Shown: in pieces, positions 41,748 to 54,648 of the stretch
How the letters are laid out: every line of letters starts with the position of its first letter
Numbering within the stretch: position 1 is the first letter of the stretch
Source of the DNA: Deinococcus aquaticus
Lineage (GTDB): Bacteria > Deinococcota > Deinococci > Deinococcales > Deinococcaceae
Reading direction: 5' to 3'
Assembly: GCF_028622095.1 (NCBI RefSeq)
Contig: NZ_CP115165.1
Location: 1,183,501 to 1,247,500 of the forward strand
DNA length: 64,000 bases
Made by a program: the position numbers and the translations under genes
Notes under the pieces: generated by a model
Told to the model about the DNA's origin: nothing
The model's database searches: none
What the model saw: only the letters and a program-made list of their open reading frames with translations

Positions 41748-42368
41748 CTACTGGCTGGTCACGGGCGTCGGCTCGTGCAGCGTGTAGCGTTGCAGGCCCG
41801 CCGTCCCCAGGCTGCGCTGGTACGTGCGGCTCCCGTCCGGCAGGTACACGTAGTGCTCGGCGCGCGTCCAGCCCTGCGCCAGATTCCAGCGCTGCCGCAT
41901 GTCCGGTACGGGCGTCCTGAAGTCCGCCGTCACGGCCGCACTGGCGTACGCCACGCGGTCATGCGTCATCAGCGGCAGCGTCTCGCCCACGTCCAGCGTG
42001 CCGTTCGCGTTGCGGTCCTGCCACATCGTCCATTCCAGCAGCAGCACCTTCGCGGCGGCCGGGGCGACCGTCGCCGACGCGCCCGCCGGGATCAGCGTCG
42101 CGGCGTCCACGGCGCGGTCCGTCTGGTTGATCCACTTCAGCGGGTCCACGTCCACGGCCGTCTTCCCGGCGGGCACGGCCAGCTGGTACACGCTCTCGCC
42201 GCCGTCCGTCACCAGCGACAGGTAGGCGCCGGCGGGCGCGGCCGGGAAGCGCACCTCCACACCGCTCGGCAGGGGAGGGCGGCCGCCCGTCGGGGCCGAC
42301 GAACTGCCGCACGCGGTCAGGGCCGCGCCCAGCAGGGCTGCTGCCGGAATCCACGCGGCGCGCTTCAT
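41748..42368 (-). CDS. Putative lipoprotein (D-x-N-x-NG motif)
   Basis: 206 residues. A lipobox LTAC at residues about 17-20 ends the signal. The mature part is beta-rich and contains MWQDRNANGTLDVGETLP, the same type of loop seen in the lipoprotein at 1559. It overlaps the upstream lipoprotein stop as ATGA, so both are made together. Function unknown; the loop may bind calcium. Confidence 0.7.
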   Translation of the reverse strand: MKRAAWIPAAALLGAALTACGSSSAPTGGRPPLPSGVEVRFPAAPAGAYLSLVTDGGESVYQLAVPAGKTAVDVDPLKWINQTDRAVDAATLIPAGASATVAPAAAKVLLLEWTMWQDRNANGTLDVGETLPLMTHDRVAYASAAVTADFRTPVPDMRQRWNLAQGWTRAEHYVYLPDGSRTYQRSLGTAGLQRYTLHEPTPVTSQ

Positions 42369-43075
42369 TTCGCACCGCCCAGGGTGCCGCCCAGCGGGGC
42401 ACCCTGACTGATCAGGCGGTTCGTCGGTTCGTGCAGGCGGACGCTCAGGCGTTCGTCGGCCTCAGGCACGCTGTTCATGGTCACCACGTACCGGCCGGGC
42501 GTGGCCGACGGCTGCCGGACCTCGTGCGCCACCAGCGACCAGCCCTTGCGGCGCGCGCCGCTCTCGGTCGTGCGCCCGTCCGGGCTGGTGAACGAGTACG
42601 TGAACGCCTCGCTGGCGTAACTGTAGATCGAGTGCGTCTGGTACAGCTCCTCGGTGCTTTCCGGCCGCCCGTTGCGGTTCAGGTCGTTGTAGATCACGAA
42701 GTACACGTTGCAGGTCTGCACGTTCTCCGGCGATACCACCACGTCCCGCATCCCGTCGGTCTCACCGCCCTTGAACGGCGACAGGCAGGCGCTCTTCTGA
42801 AGGTCCTGAAGCGAGTAGCCGTCCAGGTAGATGGTCGTGCGGTTCACCACGCCCCCTGGAGTGCCCGACAGGTACCCGCCGTGCCCGATGGTCCGCAGGT
42901 ACTGCCCGTTTGCGCCGAAGGCCACTCCACTCAGCTGCAGCGTGTCCACGGTCGGGGTGTCCGGGAAGATGAAGGTCAGACCCATGGGGGTGGGTGGCGG
43001 GGGGCTGGGGCAGGCGGTCAGGAGCGCACACAGCGCCCCGACCCCACCCAACCGGATGATGTTCATGTTCTTCAT
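42365..43075 (-). CDS. Putative lipoprotein, partner of the preceding gene
   Basis: 236 residues. The lipobox LTAC lies near residue 22 and is followed by a Pro stretch. The mature protein contains CNVYFVIYNDLNRNGRP, a variant of the Asp/Asn loop, and ends with RYVVTMNSVPEADERLSV. The ATG at 43075 follows TACTGT by 9 nt; a second ATG three codons on (43066) is possible. It is the first gene of a two-gene lipoprotein operon. Confidence 0.68.
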   Translation of the reverse strand: MKNMNIIRLGGVGALCALLTACPSPPPPTPMGLTFIFPDTPTVDTLQLSGVAFGANGQYLRTIGHGGYLSGTPGGVVNRTTIYLDGYSLQDLQKSACLSPFKGGETDGMRDVVVSPENVQTCNVYFVIYNDLNRNGRPESTEELYQTHSIYSYASEAFTYSFTSPDGRTTESGARRKGWSLVAHEVRQPSATPGRYVVTMNSVPEADERLSVRLHEPTNRLISQGAPLGGTLGGAK

Positions 43076-43165
43076 ACGACGTTCACAGTAGCGAACGTCC
43101 CCGGACCCTGCACGCACATTTGACGCAGGGAGCCGGCACGCAGGAAACAGCCGCCGGGCACAGAA

Positions 43166-43202
43166 GGCAGGTGGCCCCCGGTCCGTCCGGAAGCCACCTG
43201 CC
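43166..43202 (-). terminator. Terminator after lpdA
   Basis: Perfect 10-bp stem GGCAGGTGGC/GCCACCTGCC downstream of the lpdA stop. Confidence 0.75.
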
Positions 43203-43231
43203 CTGTCGTCACCTGCCCCGAGGCACTGTCC

Positions 43232-44635
<1,404 letters not shown>

Positions 44636-44641
44636 GCGGTC

Positions 44642-44670
44642 AGTCTAACGCGGCCCCCGTGAGCCGTCAC
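44642..44670 (-). promoter_or_regulatory. lpdA promoter, leaderless
   Basis: Minus strand GTGACG (44665-44670), 17-bp spacer, TAGACT (44642-44647), then 6 nt to the ATG. Confidence 0.6.
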
Positions 44671-44813
44671 TGACCTGCCCGCATAGCTGGACGCGGGCCA
44701 TTCACAATTCCCGCTGGTCAATTCGGCGGCCGGGCGGGGGGCCGCCGGACGCGCCCGGTGGGGGCCGGCGCGGCACACCTTCCAGCGCGGCCGGGCGCTG
44801 TATTATCTGCGGC

Positions 44814-45566
44814 GTGCGGCTCCTGCTGCTGTCTGACATTCACGCCAACCACACCGCCCTTCAGGCGGTCCTGAACGACGCCGCCAAACGCCGCTACGAT
44901 CAGGTCATCCACCTTGGCGACGCGCTGGGCTACGGCCCGCACCCGCGCGAGGTGCTTGACGCGCTGCGCGAACTGGACGCCGTGTGCGTGCTGGGCAACC
45001 ACGACGACATGCTGCTTCAGTACGCCGATGGCCGCCGCGAAACGAAGGACTCGATCGTATCTATGGCCCTGATGTGGCAACTGGCGCGCCTGTCCGAACG
45101 GGACGTGGCCTGGGTGCGCCTGTGGCGCGACGGGATCGACGACCCGGACGTGGGCGCCCGCTACCGTCACGGCACGCCCGTGAGCCTCGACGACTACACT
45201 GATTCCGTCCCGGCCGCCCGCGAGGCCTTCGCGCAGTGGCAGGGCCGTCTGGGGTTCGTGGGGCACACGCACATTCCGGCCGTGTACGCCACCCTGAACT
45301 CCCCGGTCGGCGACTGGATCAAGGCGCAACAGTTCGCGGACGGCGGCAGTTACATGGTGCCGCCCAGCACCCGCGTGATCCTGAACCCCGGCAGTGTCGG
45401 CCAGCCGCGCGACGGGAACCCGCAGGCCAGTTACGCGGTGTTCGACACGGTCCGCGCGCACTTCGAGGTCTTCCGTGTGCCGTACGACATCGAGCGTGCC
45501 CAGGAGGCGGCGCTGGAGGCCGGGCTGCCGCAGGTGCTCGCCGCGCGCCTCGCCATCGGCAAGTGA
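44814..45566 (+). CDS. Metallophosphoesterase (YfcE/MJ0936-like)
   Basis: 250 residues from a GTG 7 nt after TATTAT (44801-44806). Calcineurin-like metal motifs: [37 protein letters not shown] and [11 protein letters not shown]. It hydrolyses phosphodiesters or phosphomonoesters with two metal ions; the substrate is unknown. Its stop overlaps the holB start as GTGA. Confidence 0.9.
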   Translation: MRLLLLSDIHANHTALQAVLNDAAKRRYDQVIHLGDALGYGPHPREVLDALRELDAVCVLGNHDDMLLQYADGRRETKDSIVSMALMWQLARLSERDVAWVRLWRDGIDDPDVGARYRHGTPVSLDDYTDSVPAAREAFAQWQGRLGFVGHTHIPAVYATLNSPVGDWIKAQQFADGGSYMVPPSTRVILNPGSVGQPRDGNPQASYAVFDTVRAHFEVFRVPYDIERAQEAALEAGLPQVLAARLAIGK

Positions 45567-46579
45567 AGGCCCCCACCTCCCAGGCGGCTGGCTCCCAGAC
45601 CGCCAGTGCCCAGGCCACCAGTAACCAGACCATCAGTTCCCAGGTGGCGGGCGCCGCCGACCTGCACGGCCCGCTGCTGGAACAGACCGGCGCGTTCGGT
45701 GGGAACGCCCTGCTGCTGACCGGCCCGGCCCGCGTGGGCAAACTGGCCGTGGCCTGGGCGGTCGCCGCGCAGCACAACTGCACCGGCCCGAAAGGCATGT
45801 ACGGCGAGGCGTGCGGCGCGTGCCACTCGTGCCGCGCCCTGGCCGCCGGGGGGCACCCGGACGTGCTGCTGGTCGAGCCGCGCGCCACCACCACGACCGG
45901 CAAGGCCGCCCGGCGCAAACTGATTCCCATCGGCGCGGTCCTATCGGGGCGCGACAAGACCCGCGAGTACGAAACGCACGTCTTCGAATTCCTGGAGGTC
46001 AGGCCCACCTTCGCGCGGCGCGTGGTGATCGTCAGCGGGGCCGAGTACCTGGGCCCGGAAGCCGCGAACGCCCTGCTGAAACTGGTCGAGGAACCCCCGC
46101 ACCGCGCGCTGTTCGTGTTCCTGGCCGAGGACCTGCGTTCGGTCCTGCCGACCATCGTGAGCCGCAGCGCCCGCCTGAGCGTCACGCCCGCCACGGACCG
46201 AGCCGTGGAAAGCGCCCTGGGCCGCGCCGGGCACACCCCGGACCCGGAACTGGTGGCCTTCGCCGCCGGGCGGGCCGGGGTGCTGGACGACCCGCAGAAG
46301 GTTGGAGCCGCCCTGAGCGACGCCCGCGACCTCACCGACGCCCTGGGTGACGGCCTGCTCGCCGCGTTGCAGGCCGCCGAGGCGCTCGAGAAACGCTTCG
46401 ATCCCGGCTGGCATCCGGAAGCGCTGCGCTTCGTGTGGCGCACCCTGCCCCCCCACCAGCGCGCCCGCGCCGACACGGCCCTGACCGCCCTGCAGGAGGG
46501 GCTGGAGGCGTACGCCAGCCCCAGCCTCAGCTTTCAGGTGTTCGCGCTGGCACTCCGGGACGCCCTCGGGCACGCCTGA
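45563..46579 (+). CDS. holB: DNA polymerase III delta' subunit
   Basis: 338 residues from a GTG overlapping the previous stop. After a Ser/Gln/Thr-rich N-terminal tail (about 1-32) come [19 protein letters not shown] (Walker-A-like but degenerate), the four-Cys zinc module (CGACHSC plus an upstream Cys), [20 protein letters not shown] and IVSRSARL. It is part of the clamp-loader that opens the beta clamp. The low-complexity N-terminus is odd; the real start might be further in. Confidence 0.9.
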   Translation: MKAPTSQAAGSQTASAQATSNQTISSQVAGAADLHGPLLEQTGAFGGNALLLTGPARVGKLAVAWAVAAQHNCTGPKGMYGEACGACHSCRALAAGGHPDVLLVEPRATTTTGKAARRKLIPIGAVLSGRDKTREYETHVFEFLEVRPTFARRVVIVSGAEYLGPEAANALLKLVEEPPHRALFVFLAEDLRSVLPTIVSRSARLSVTPATDRAVESALGRAGHTPDPELVAFAAGRAGVLDDPQKVGAALSDARDLTDALGDGLLAALQAAEALEKRFDPGWHPEALRFVWRTLPPHQRARADTALTALQEGLEAYASPSLSFQVFALALRDALGHA

Positions 46580-46630
46580 CCCGAACACCGACTTGAAGGT
46601 GCGGGCGGCGGGGGCGCTAGACTTCAGGGC

Positions 46631-47275
46631 ATGAGTGCCCCCTTCACGCACGGCCCGCTTCGCGTGTGGTCGCTGCCCACCGGTCCCATCCAGGAGAACA
46701 CCGTGCTGATCGCAGGCCAGCAGGGGCAGGGCTTCCTGATCGATCCGGGCGACGACGCAGGCCGCATCGCCACCCTGATCGCCGGGAGTGGCGTGACCGT
46801 GACCGGCATCCTGCTGACGCACGCGCACTTCGATCACATCGGCGCGGTGCAGCCCCTGCGCGAGCAGTTGGGTGTGCCGGTGTGGCTGCACCCGGACGAC
46901 CGGGACCTGTACGCCCTGGGCGCGCAGAGTGCCGCTCGCTGGAACCTTCCGTTCACGCAGCCCGCCGCGCCCGATCACGACATCACGGACGGGCAGACCT
47001 TCACGGCGGGTGACCTGACCCTCAGCGCGCACCACCTGCCGGGGCACGCGCCGGGGCACGTGGTGTTCCGCGCGCCGGGCGTGGTCATCGCCGGGGACAC
47101 CCTGTTCCAGGGCGGCATCGGCCGCACCGACCTGCCCGGCGGGAACCACCCGCAACTGCTTTCAGGCATCCGCGCCCAGCTGCTGACCCTCCCCGACGAC
47201 ACCGCCGTGTACCCCGGCCACGGCCCGTGCACCACGGTCGGGCACGAGCGGCGCAGCAACCCGTTCCTCCAGTGA
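46631..47275 (+). CDS. MBL-fold hydrolase (glyoxalase II-like)
   Basis: 214 residues. The metal motif [11 protein letters not shown], the later [30 protein letters not shown] and the C-terminal [15 protein letters not shown] are those of the glyoxalase II-like group. It may cleave thioesters. TAGACT (46618-46623) lies 7 nt before the ATG. Confidence 0.92.
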   Translation: MSAPFTHGPLRVWSLPTGPIQENTVLIAGQQGQGFLIDPGDDAGRIATLIAGSGVTVTGILLTHAHFDHIGAVQPLREQLGVPVWLHPDDRDLYALGAQSAARWNLPFTQPAAPDHDITDGQTFTAGDLTLSAHHLPGHAPGHVVFRAPGVVIAGDTLFQGGIGRTDLPGGNHPQLLSGIRAQLLTLPDDTAVYPGHGPCTTVGHERRSNPFLQ

Positions 47276-47312
47276 GGCGGCCCTCCGTGGCGTGTGCGGC
47301 GCGGGGAGCCGC

Positions 47313-47968
<656 letters not shown>

Positions 47969-47990
<22 letters not shown>

Positions 47991-48658
47991 CGGCGCACCT
48001 GATCCTCACGCCACAGTTGCACGCCGGCCAGCAGTAGCGCCTGCACGGGCAGGCTGCGGGTGTACAGGCGGGGCCGTCCGGCCAGCACGCAGGCGCCCAG
48101 CCACAGCAGCTGCGTGGCGAGCCCCAGGTTCGCCGTGACGACATTGCTGACCCGCGGGGTGTACGCCACCCGGTCGGCCGGGGTGGGCGCCCCGCCGGTC
48201 AGGCGGGCCAGCCTGCGCGTGAACAGCGTCTGCAACGCCCGTTCCTGCGGCGTGAAGTACAGCGCGTACACCCGTTTCAGGGCCGCAAGCACCTGCGGGT
48301 TGTCCCCGGCCTGCGCGGGTGGATCGCGGAAGACCTCGCCGCGCGCCTCGCGGAACTCGCGTTCCCACAGGTAATCCACGGTCAGGATCAGGCTCTGCAG
48401 CAGCGTGGCCGGCACGCCCGCCGCGCCGCTGATCGCCACGTTCAGTGCCAGGTCCACCACCAGGTCCATCTCGGTATCCAGGTAGCGGCCGGTTTCGGTG
48501 GTGCGGCCGGTCGCGCGGGCCAGTTGCCCGTCCAGGCCGTCCAGTACGGTCTTGACCTGAAGCAGTAGCGCGGGGCGTAGGCGTTCGCCCCGGCTGATCA
48601 GCAGCGCGGCGTACAGACCCATCGCCGTGTGCAGCAGCACCACGTGCGCCGGGTCCAC
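47969..48658 (-). CDS. CDP-alcohol phosphatidyltransferase family protein
   Basis: At least 229 residues. The catalytic motif [10 protein letters not shown]8-GRYLDTEMD matches the D-x2-DG-x2-AR-x8-G-x3-D-x3-D family signature. Several membrane helices are present. It probably joins a CDP-activated lipid or alcohol to a head group. The GTG at 48658 has no ribosome site or -10 box. Upstream the frame stays open and protein-like ([16 protein letters not shown]) but without ATG, GTG or TTG, so the true start may be non-canonical. Confidence 0.82.
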
Positions 48659-48768
48659 GTTCAGGCGGGCCAGCGGACTGACCAGCAGCTGCGCGGCGGG
48701 GCGGAACAGGCTTTCGCCGGCCCACTCACGCGCCGGGCGTTGTTTTCTCGTCTGGGCGAGCCCCCTGT

Positions 48769-49134
48769 CTACCGGCGGCCCCCGTACTTGGGTGCGCTCT
48801 TGCGAACCCCGGCGTAGCGGTTGCGTTCCTTGCGCCGCTGCGCGCTGGCGGCGCTGGTCGTGCCAGTGCTGCGCCCGGCCGGGGTCTGCAGGCGGCGGGG
48901 CGTGAAGGTGTCAATGGTCAGGAAACGCGCCATGGGCACGTACAGGATCAGCACGAAGATCAGGCTGCCCCACCAGGTGTTCAGGTACTGCCCGACCGGC
49001 GTGAGTTGCAGCAGGCTGCTCAGCAGGGTCGCCACCACCGAGAACAGCATGACCCGCACGAGCAGTTTCAGCAGCTTGGCCCGCGTGAAGCCCGGATTGG
49101 GGTCCGGGGTGGTCAGCCAGCGCCACAGCTTCAC
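48769..49134 (-). CDS. Small membrane protein, unknown
   Basis: 121 residues. Two hydrophobic helices (about 20-45 and 55-75) are followed by a basic, low-complexity C-terminus ([20 protein letters not shown]). The start overlaps the stop of the upstream gene as ATGA. No family is recognised. The basic tail could bind nucleic acid or acidic lipid heads. Confidence 0.7.
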   Translation of the reverse strand: MKLWRWLTTPDPNPGFTRAKLLKLLVRVMLFSVVATLLSSLLQLTPVGQYLNTWWGSLIFVLILYVPMARFLTIDTFTPRRLQTPAGRSTGTTSAASAQRRKERNRYAGVRKSAPKYGGRR

Positions 49135-50042
49135 GCTTCACCCTCGGCAGCGGCGTCCTGGGGCGCGGCGCTCCTGGCCCGCGCGCCGGCGGGGGCGCTG
49201 AGCGTCTCACGCAGGGTGTCCAGTTCCGGGAATTCAGTCTGCCCGGCGTCCACGGTCAGCAGCACGAACGGCTTGTGCAGGCGCGCCGCGACCTTCCGGG
49301 CGGCGGCGGCGGCGCTGCCGTCACGGGCCGGGACCACGAACACGAAGCCGCGCACGGCGGCCTTGCCGCTCAGCAGGGACAGCGCCCCGAACAGTTCCAG
49401 GTCGCCCGGCGCGGCCCGCTCCGGCTGCTCGATGCGCCCGGCGCGGTTCAGGACGTCCAGTACCGCCAGTTCATGACTGAACACCGGGTACAGGCCCAGT
49501 TCATCCAGCGCGGGACGCAGCGCGCCGGCCAGCACGTCCTCGGCCAGCAGGGCGCGCGGCCCCAGGACCGCGACCGTCTCGCGCGACGCCCGGCTCAGGG
49601 GCGGCATCTCGGCGCGGGCGTAACTGCCCAGTGGCCGGACCTTCTCGATTGCCAGCCGCACCCGCCCGGCACTCTGCGAGACGCGCATACCCACCTCGGC
49701 GGCCGCTCCTTCCATCAGGTCGGGGCTGTCGGGCACGCCCAGCAGCGCGGGCAGACCGCTGATGCGGCGGGCCAGCAGTTCAGGCAGCGCCTCACTCCAG
49801 GCGTCGCCGCTGACGGCGGCCCACTGGGGCAGCAGGACCAGATCGACCCGGCCCAGTGCCAGGATGCGGCCCAGAACGAGTTGCACCTGGGGCGGTTCGC
49901 CCGGCAGGCTTTCACGCCCCAGCGCCAGGCACTCGGCTTCATCCAGGGTGGGTGTGACGACCTCGGCGCCCAGTTCTTTCAGGTACGCCGACCAGTACGT
50001 GGGGAGCCTCGCGGCGCGGGATTCAAGCAGACCAACCCTCAT
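49131..50042 (-). CDS. DUF2229/HgdB-like protein lacking cysteines
   Basis: 303 residues. The N-terminus [20 protein letters not shown] and ELGAEVVTP, then VDLVLLPQ, resembles the CoA-dehydratase-activator-like DUF2229/HgdB fold. Cys residues that bind the cluster in that family are absent ([11 protein letters not shown] in place of a Cys-Pro motif). It is probably a non-catalytic derivative. TACACT lies 7 nt before the ATG. It is followed by the overlapping small membrane protein gene. The family link is by eye and uncertain. Confidence 0.55.
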   Translation of the reverse strand: MRVGLLESRAARLPTYWSAYLKELGAEVVTPTLDEAECLALGRESLPGEPPQVQLVLGRILALGRVDLVLLPQWAAVSGDAWSEALPELLARRISGLPALLGVPDSPDLMEGAAAEVGMRVSQSAGRVRLAIEKVRPLGSYARAEMPPLSRASRETVAVLGPRALLAEDVLAGALRPALDELGLYPVFSHELAVLDVLNRAGRIEQPERAAPGDLELFGALSLLSGKAAVRGFVFVVPARDGSAAAAARKVAARLHKPFVLLTVDAGQTEFPELDTLRETLSAPAGARARSAAPQDAAAEGEA

Positions 50043-50118
50043 TCTGAACAGTGTACGCGCGCCGGGCCGGGTGCGTGGCCGGGTCGGTCACCATCGGGGG
50101 CGGGCCGGGGGGGGTGGG

Positions 50119-50811
<693 letters not shown>

Positions 50812-50901
50812 GCCTTCATGATCCCTCCGGGGTGGTGGGGGGCGGGCGCGGGTGCACTTCACACTTGCCTGAAGGTCCGCGCCGCTGCCAGACTGCCCGG
50901 C

Positions 50902-51684
50902 GTGACCGACACCCCCGACCGCCCCACCCTGCCCGACGCCCTGAAACGCGTGCTGCCCGCCGCCCGTTGGGAGCGCGTGTCCGGCGGCCAGAGCGGCGCG
51001 CAGGTGTGGCGCTCGACGCGCTTCGTGGTGAAGGTGCAGGCCCGCGCGCCCCACGCGGTCAGCCTGCAACAGGAACGCGAGCGGCTGCGCTGGCTGCATG
51101 GACGCCTCCCCGCGCCGCAGGTCGTGGCGTTCGAGGTCGAGGACGGGCAGGAGTTCCTGGCCATGACCCGCGTGCCCGGCATTCCCATGAGCCACCCGGA
51201 CGCGCTGCTGCACCCGGAGCGGATCGTGACCCTGCTGGCCCGCGCGCTGCGGGAACTGCACGCCCTGCCCATCCGGGACTGCCCGTTCCGGCAGACGCTG
51301 GACGTGACCCTGCCCCTGGCCCGCGAGCGCGTGCAGGCCGGACTGATCGACCAGACCGACTTCGACGGGGACCGCGCCGGGCGCAGCGCCGTCAGCGTGT
51401 TCAACGAACTGGCCCGCACCCGCCCCGCCCAGGAGGACCTGGTGGTGGCGCACGGGGACGCCACCCTGGACAACTTCATCCTGAACGGGGAGTTCGTCGG
51501 GGCCCTGATCGACGTGGGCCGCCTCGGCATTGCTGACCGTCACGCCGACCTCGCCCTCGCGCACCGCAGTGTGCGCAGCGAACTGGGTGAACGCTACGCC
51601 ACTCAGTTCCTCGACCTGTACGGCCGCGCCCTCCTGGACGACACGAAACTCGCGTACTACCGCCTGCACGACGAACTGTTCTGA
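50902..51684 (+). CDS. APH(3')-like aminoglycoside phosphotransferase family protein
   Basis: 260 residues, close to the 264 of APH(3') enzymes. The catalytic loop [15 protein letters not shown] (HGD-x4-N), the metal-binding segment [20 protein letters not shown] and an N-terminal [11 protein letters not shown] (P-loop-like) match the APH(3') group. Whether it acts on kanamycin-type drugs or another hydroxyl substrate is unknown. It starts at GTG 50902, 7 nt after CAGACT. It is chromosomal, with no mobile element nearby. Confidence 0.85.
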   Translation: MTDTPDRPTLPDALKRVLPAARWERVSGGQSGAQVWRSTRFVVKVQARAPHAVSLQQERERLRWLHGRLPAPQVVAFEVEDGQEFLAMTRVPGIPMSHPDALLHPERIVTLLARALRELHALPIRDCPFRQTLDVTLPLARERVQAGLIDQTDFDGDRAGRSAVSVFNELARTRPAQEDLVVAHGDATLDNFILNGEFVGALIDVGRLGIADRHADLALAHRSVRSELGERYATQFLDLYGRALLDDTKLAYYRLHDELF

Positions 51685-51704
51685 AACGGACAGTAGGAAG
51701 CAGA

Positions 51705-51747
51705 AAGTGGTGAGCGGGGTGGGGGTTCCACCGTCCACTCACCACTT
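51705..51747. terminator. Bidirectional terminator between APH-like and HTH genes
   Basis: 10-bp stem AAGTGGTGAG/CTCACCACTT with an inner 5-bp stem GGTGG/CCACC, between convergent genes. Confidence 0.75.
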
Positions 51748-51761
51748 CCCGCTCTCTACCC

Positions 51762-52151
51762 TTACGCCTTCGCCCAGGTGCGCAGGTAGTCGGCGACGAG
51801 TTCGCTGACGTTCACGCCTTCGCGGGTGGCCTTCTCGATCTGGGCAGCCTTCTCCTCGCGGGTAATGGGGAGCCAGAGGGCCACGTACTCCTGGCCGCCT
51901 TCCTGCTTGAATTCCCCGCCCAAGTCGTCGCGCTGCACGAATCCGGTTTTCTCCATGCCTTCCTCCGTTCCGGCCTGCATCAGCCAGTGGGTCACGCGGG
52001 CTTTCAGGAAACGCCACTCCCGGCCGACCTTGCGGCCCGGGATCTCACCGCCCCGCACCAGGGTGTAGGCGGTGGTCTCGCTGACCTTCAGGTAGGCGGC
52101 CAGTTCCTCCAGGGTCAGGACCTCGTCCGTGGGGGTCGTCGTCTCATTCAT
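51762..52151 (-). CDS. HTH_17 (excisionase/BldC-type) DNA-binding protein with RHH-like C-terminus
   Basis: 129 residues. Residues 10-60 form a BldC/excisionase-type helix-turn-helix: [20 protein letters not shown] then [20 protein letters not shown]. Residues about 90-129 look like a ribbon-helix-helix unit ([32 protein letters not shown]). GAGGAGGTG lies 5 nt before the ATG. It is divergent from an MMPL exporter; heptamers spaced by multiples of 10 bp fill the shared promoter region. Autoregulation and control of the exporter are inferred. Confidence 0.82.
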   Translation of the reverse strand: MNETTTPTDEVLTLEELAAYLKVSETTAYTLVRGGEIPGRKVGREWRFLKARVTHWLMQAGTEEGMEKTGFVQRDDLGGEFKQEGGQEYVALWLPITREEKAAQIEKATREGVNVSELVADYLRTWAKA

Positions 52152-52170
52152 ACCGGCACCTCCTCTCAGG

Positions 52171-52237
52171 TGATGCCATATTGCGCTATCTGATACCTTA
52201 TATCAACAGGTGCTGCAAGATGCTGTCAGTTGATGCC
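52171..52237. promoter_or_regulatory. Helically phased heptamer array between regulator and MMPL gene
   Basis: TGATGCC (52171), TGATACC (52191), TGCTGCA (52211), TGCTGTC (52221) and TGATGCC (52231) lie at multiples of 10 bp from one another. An inverted pair TGATA-CCTTA-TATCA (52191-52205) overlaps the second. On the minus strand TTGATA and CAATAT, 17 bp apart, could form the regulator promoter inside the array. Confidence 0.6.
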
Positions 52238-52297
52238 AGTTGCACTTGGTCGCCCTGCCTCCGGTCTGCCCGGCCCGCGCGTGATCTACTCGGCTTC

Positions 52298-54535
52298 ATG
52301 CGGACCCTCGGCCGACTCGTCTCCCACCACCCCTGGGCCGTGCTGATCGTGTGGCTGCTGGCCGCCGCGCTCAGCATTCCCTTCGCCGCGCGCGCGCCCG
52401 CCGCCCTGAACGCCGACCCGGCCGGTGGGCTCACACAGTCCGAAGCGACCCGCGTGACCGACCTGCTGCGCGACCGCTTCGGCGAACGCGACACCAACAC
52501 GGTCGTCATCGTCACCCGCAGCACCCCCCCGCTGGGCACCCCGCAGGGCGACGCCGCCTATCAGGCGTTCCTGAACGGACTGGAGAAGGTGCCGGGTGTC
52601 ACGCGCGTCACGCCCCCGCAGGACAGCGGCCCGTACCGCACCCGCGCCGAGGACGGCACCCTGGCCCTCACCCTCGCCCAGATTCCGCTGCTGGACGGCG
52701 CCAGCGACACCCTGCGCCTCGTGCGCGCTTACACCGCCCGCGCCCAGACGCCCGCCCTGAACATCCGCGTGACCGGCGGTCAGGCCATCGCGGACGACTT
52801 CACGCACTTTGCCGAGAGCGACACCAAACGCAGCGAATTCACCGCGCTGCCCCTGATCGCGCTGCTGCTGCTGGTCGTGTTCGGCGCGCTCGTCGCGACC
52901 GGCCTGCCGCTGATCGTGGGTATGCTCAGCATCAGCGTCGCCATGGCCGCCCTGTACGGCCTGACGCACCTGATGCCCGTCAGCACCTTCGCGCAGAGCG
53001 TGATCACCATGCTGGGCCTGGGGGCCGGCATCGATTACGCCTTGCTGACCGTCAACCGCTTCCGCGAGGAACTGAAACGCACCCCGGACGCGCGCCTCGC
53101 CGCCGACCGCACCGTGCAGACCGCCGGGCGCAGCGTTGCCTTCAGCGGCCTGACCGTCGCCATCGCCATGGCCGGCCTGATCCTGCCGCCCATCGCCTTC
53201 GTCCGCTCTATCGGCATCGGCGGGGTGCTGGCGGTCCTGCTGACCGTGCTGGCCAGCCTGACCGTGTTGCCCGCCCTGCTGGCCCTGCTGGGCGAGCGCG
53301 TGAACAGCCCTCGCATCCTCAGGTTCACCTGGGCGCAGAGTGGCGCCGCCTCGGCCGGCTGGACGGCGTTCGCGCGGCGCGTGACCGCCCGCCCCTGGCT
53401 GGCCGTGACCGCCAGCACCGCGCTGCTGCTGCTGCTGGCCTCCCCGGTCCTGACGCTGCGCACCGGGTACGCGGGCGCGTGGGGTCTCACGCCCGGCGTG
53501 GAAAGCCGCGACGCCCTGCAGGACGTGCGCGACCTGGGGGCCGGCGGGCTGCTCAGCCAGTTCGAGGTCATCCTGGACCCCGGCCACCGCTACGGTCCCA
53601 CCGACCGCGCCCGTTTCCAGCAGACCGTCACGGACCTGCGCGCCCTGCCCGGCGTGCGCGGCGTGCTCAGCCCCTTCCTGACGCCCGCCGACCTCGCCGG
53701 CAGCGTGGGCGGGGGCAGCGGCGAGGGAGGCAGTGCCGGGCAGCTGGCCGCGCTGAGCGCCCTGACCTCCCGCTCGTTCAGCGCCGACCGCGCCCTGCTG
53801 CGCGTCACCGTCATCCCGGAAGACACCCTGCGCGCCGCCGACATTCCCGCCTTCGAGACGCAGCTGCGCCGTACCCTGAACGCCAGCGGGTACACGTACC
53901 TGCTGGGCGGCGCCCCCATCGGCGGCGAGGAATTCAGCCGCGCCATCACGGACTCGCTGCCCACCGTCGTCCTGGCCGTGTTCGCCGGCACGTTCCTGCT
54001 GCTGATGGTTGCCTTCCGCAGCCTGCTGATCCCCCTGAAAAGCATCCTCATGAACGCCCTGACCGTCGGGGCCGCCACCGGCATCGTCACGCTGATCGTG
54101 CAGCACGGCATTCTGGCCGCGCCGCTCGGCATTCCCGCCGACGTGGGCGTCCTGGATTCCAGCCTGCCGGTCCTGCTGTTCGCCGTCATGTTCGGCCTGA
54201 GCATGGACTACGAGATCTTCCTGCTCTCCCGCGTGCAGGAGGAGTACCTGCGCAGCGGCGACAACGACGAGGCCATCGTGCTGGCCGTCGGGCACACCGC
54301 GCGCATCATCACCAGCGCCGCCATCATCATGTTCATCGTCTTCACCGCGTTCATCTTCGGCCGCGTGGTCGCCAGCAAGAGCATCGGCCTGGGCCTCGCC
54401 GTCGCCGTCGCCCTGGACGCCACGCTGGTGCGCCTGATCCTGGTGCCCGCCTTCCTGAAACTCGCCGGAAAGTGGAACTGGTGGCTGCCCGCGTGGCTCG
54501 ACCGGCGACTACCGCACATCCGCCTCGAACACTGA
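52298..54535 (+). CDS. MMPL-family RND-type exporter
   Basis: 745 residues. Two repeats, each with one N-terminal helix, an extracytoplasmic domain and five more helices, give about 12 membrane spans. Family phrases: [20 protein letters not shown] in the first half and [20 protein letters not shown] in the second, both holding the conserved D-Y pair for proton transfer. Such proteins move lipids, hopanoids or hydrophobic compounds to the outer envelope. The ATG at 52298 is chosen; 39 in-frame codons upstream lie within the regulatory array. No clear ribosome site; TCTACT lies 7 nt upstream. Confidence 0.92.
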   Translation: MRTLGRLVSHHPWAVLIVWLLAAALSIPFAARAPAALNADPAGGLTQSEATRVTDLLRDRFGERDTNTVVIVTRSTPPLGTPQGDAAYQAFLNGLEKVPGVTRVTPPQDSGPYRTRAEDGTLALTLAQIPLLDGASDTLRLVRAYTARAQTPALNIRVTGGQAIADDFTHFAESDTKRSEFTALPLIALLLLVVFGALVATGLPLIVGMLSISVAMAALYGLTHLMPVSTFAQSVITMLGLGAGIDYALLTVNRFREELKRTPDARLAADRTVQTAGRSVAFSGLTVAIAMAGLILPPIAFVRSIGIGGVLAVLLTVLASLTVLPALLALLGERVNSPRILRFTWAQSGAASAGWTAFARRVTARPWLAVTASTALLLLLASPVLTLRTGYAGAWGLTPGVESRDALQDVRDLGAGGLLSQFEVILDPGHRYGPTDRARFQQTVTDLRALPGVRGVLSPFLTPADLAGSVGGGSGEGGSAGQLAALSALTSRSFSADRALLRVTVIPEDTLRAADIPAFETQLRRTLNASGYTYLLGGAPIGGEEFSRAITDSLPTVVLAVFAGTFLLLMVAFRSLLIPLKSILMNALTVGAATGIVTLIVQHGILAAPLGIPADVGVLDSSLPVLLFAVMFGLSMDYEIFLLSRVQEEYLRSGDNDEAIVLAVGHTARIITSAAIIMFIVFTAFIFGRVVASKSIGLGLAVAVALDATLVRLILVPAFLKLAGKWNWWLPAWLDRRLPHIRLEH

Positions 54536-54562
54536 ACGGGGCAGGAGGACGTGGGAAGTGGG

Positions 54563-54597
<35 letters not shown>

Positions 54598-54601
54598 AGG
54601 A

Positions 54602-54630
54602 AGGGGCGACCTGCGCATGCGGTCGCCCCT
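54602..54630. terminator. Bidirectional terminator between MMPL and DedA genes
   Basis: 10-bp stem AGGGGCGACC/GGTCGCCCCT with a 9-nt loop. Confidence 0.85.
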
Positions 54631-54648
54631 CTACTCACCCCTCGCCGT

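Noticed and set aside
52286..54295. Open frame of 669 codons opposite the MMPL gene
   Set aside because: Antisense shadow rich in Gly, Gln and Asp; no domain or start signal.
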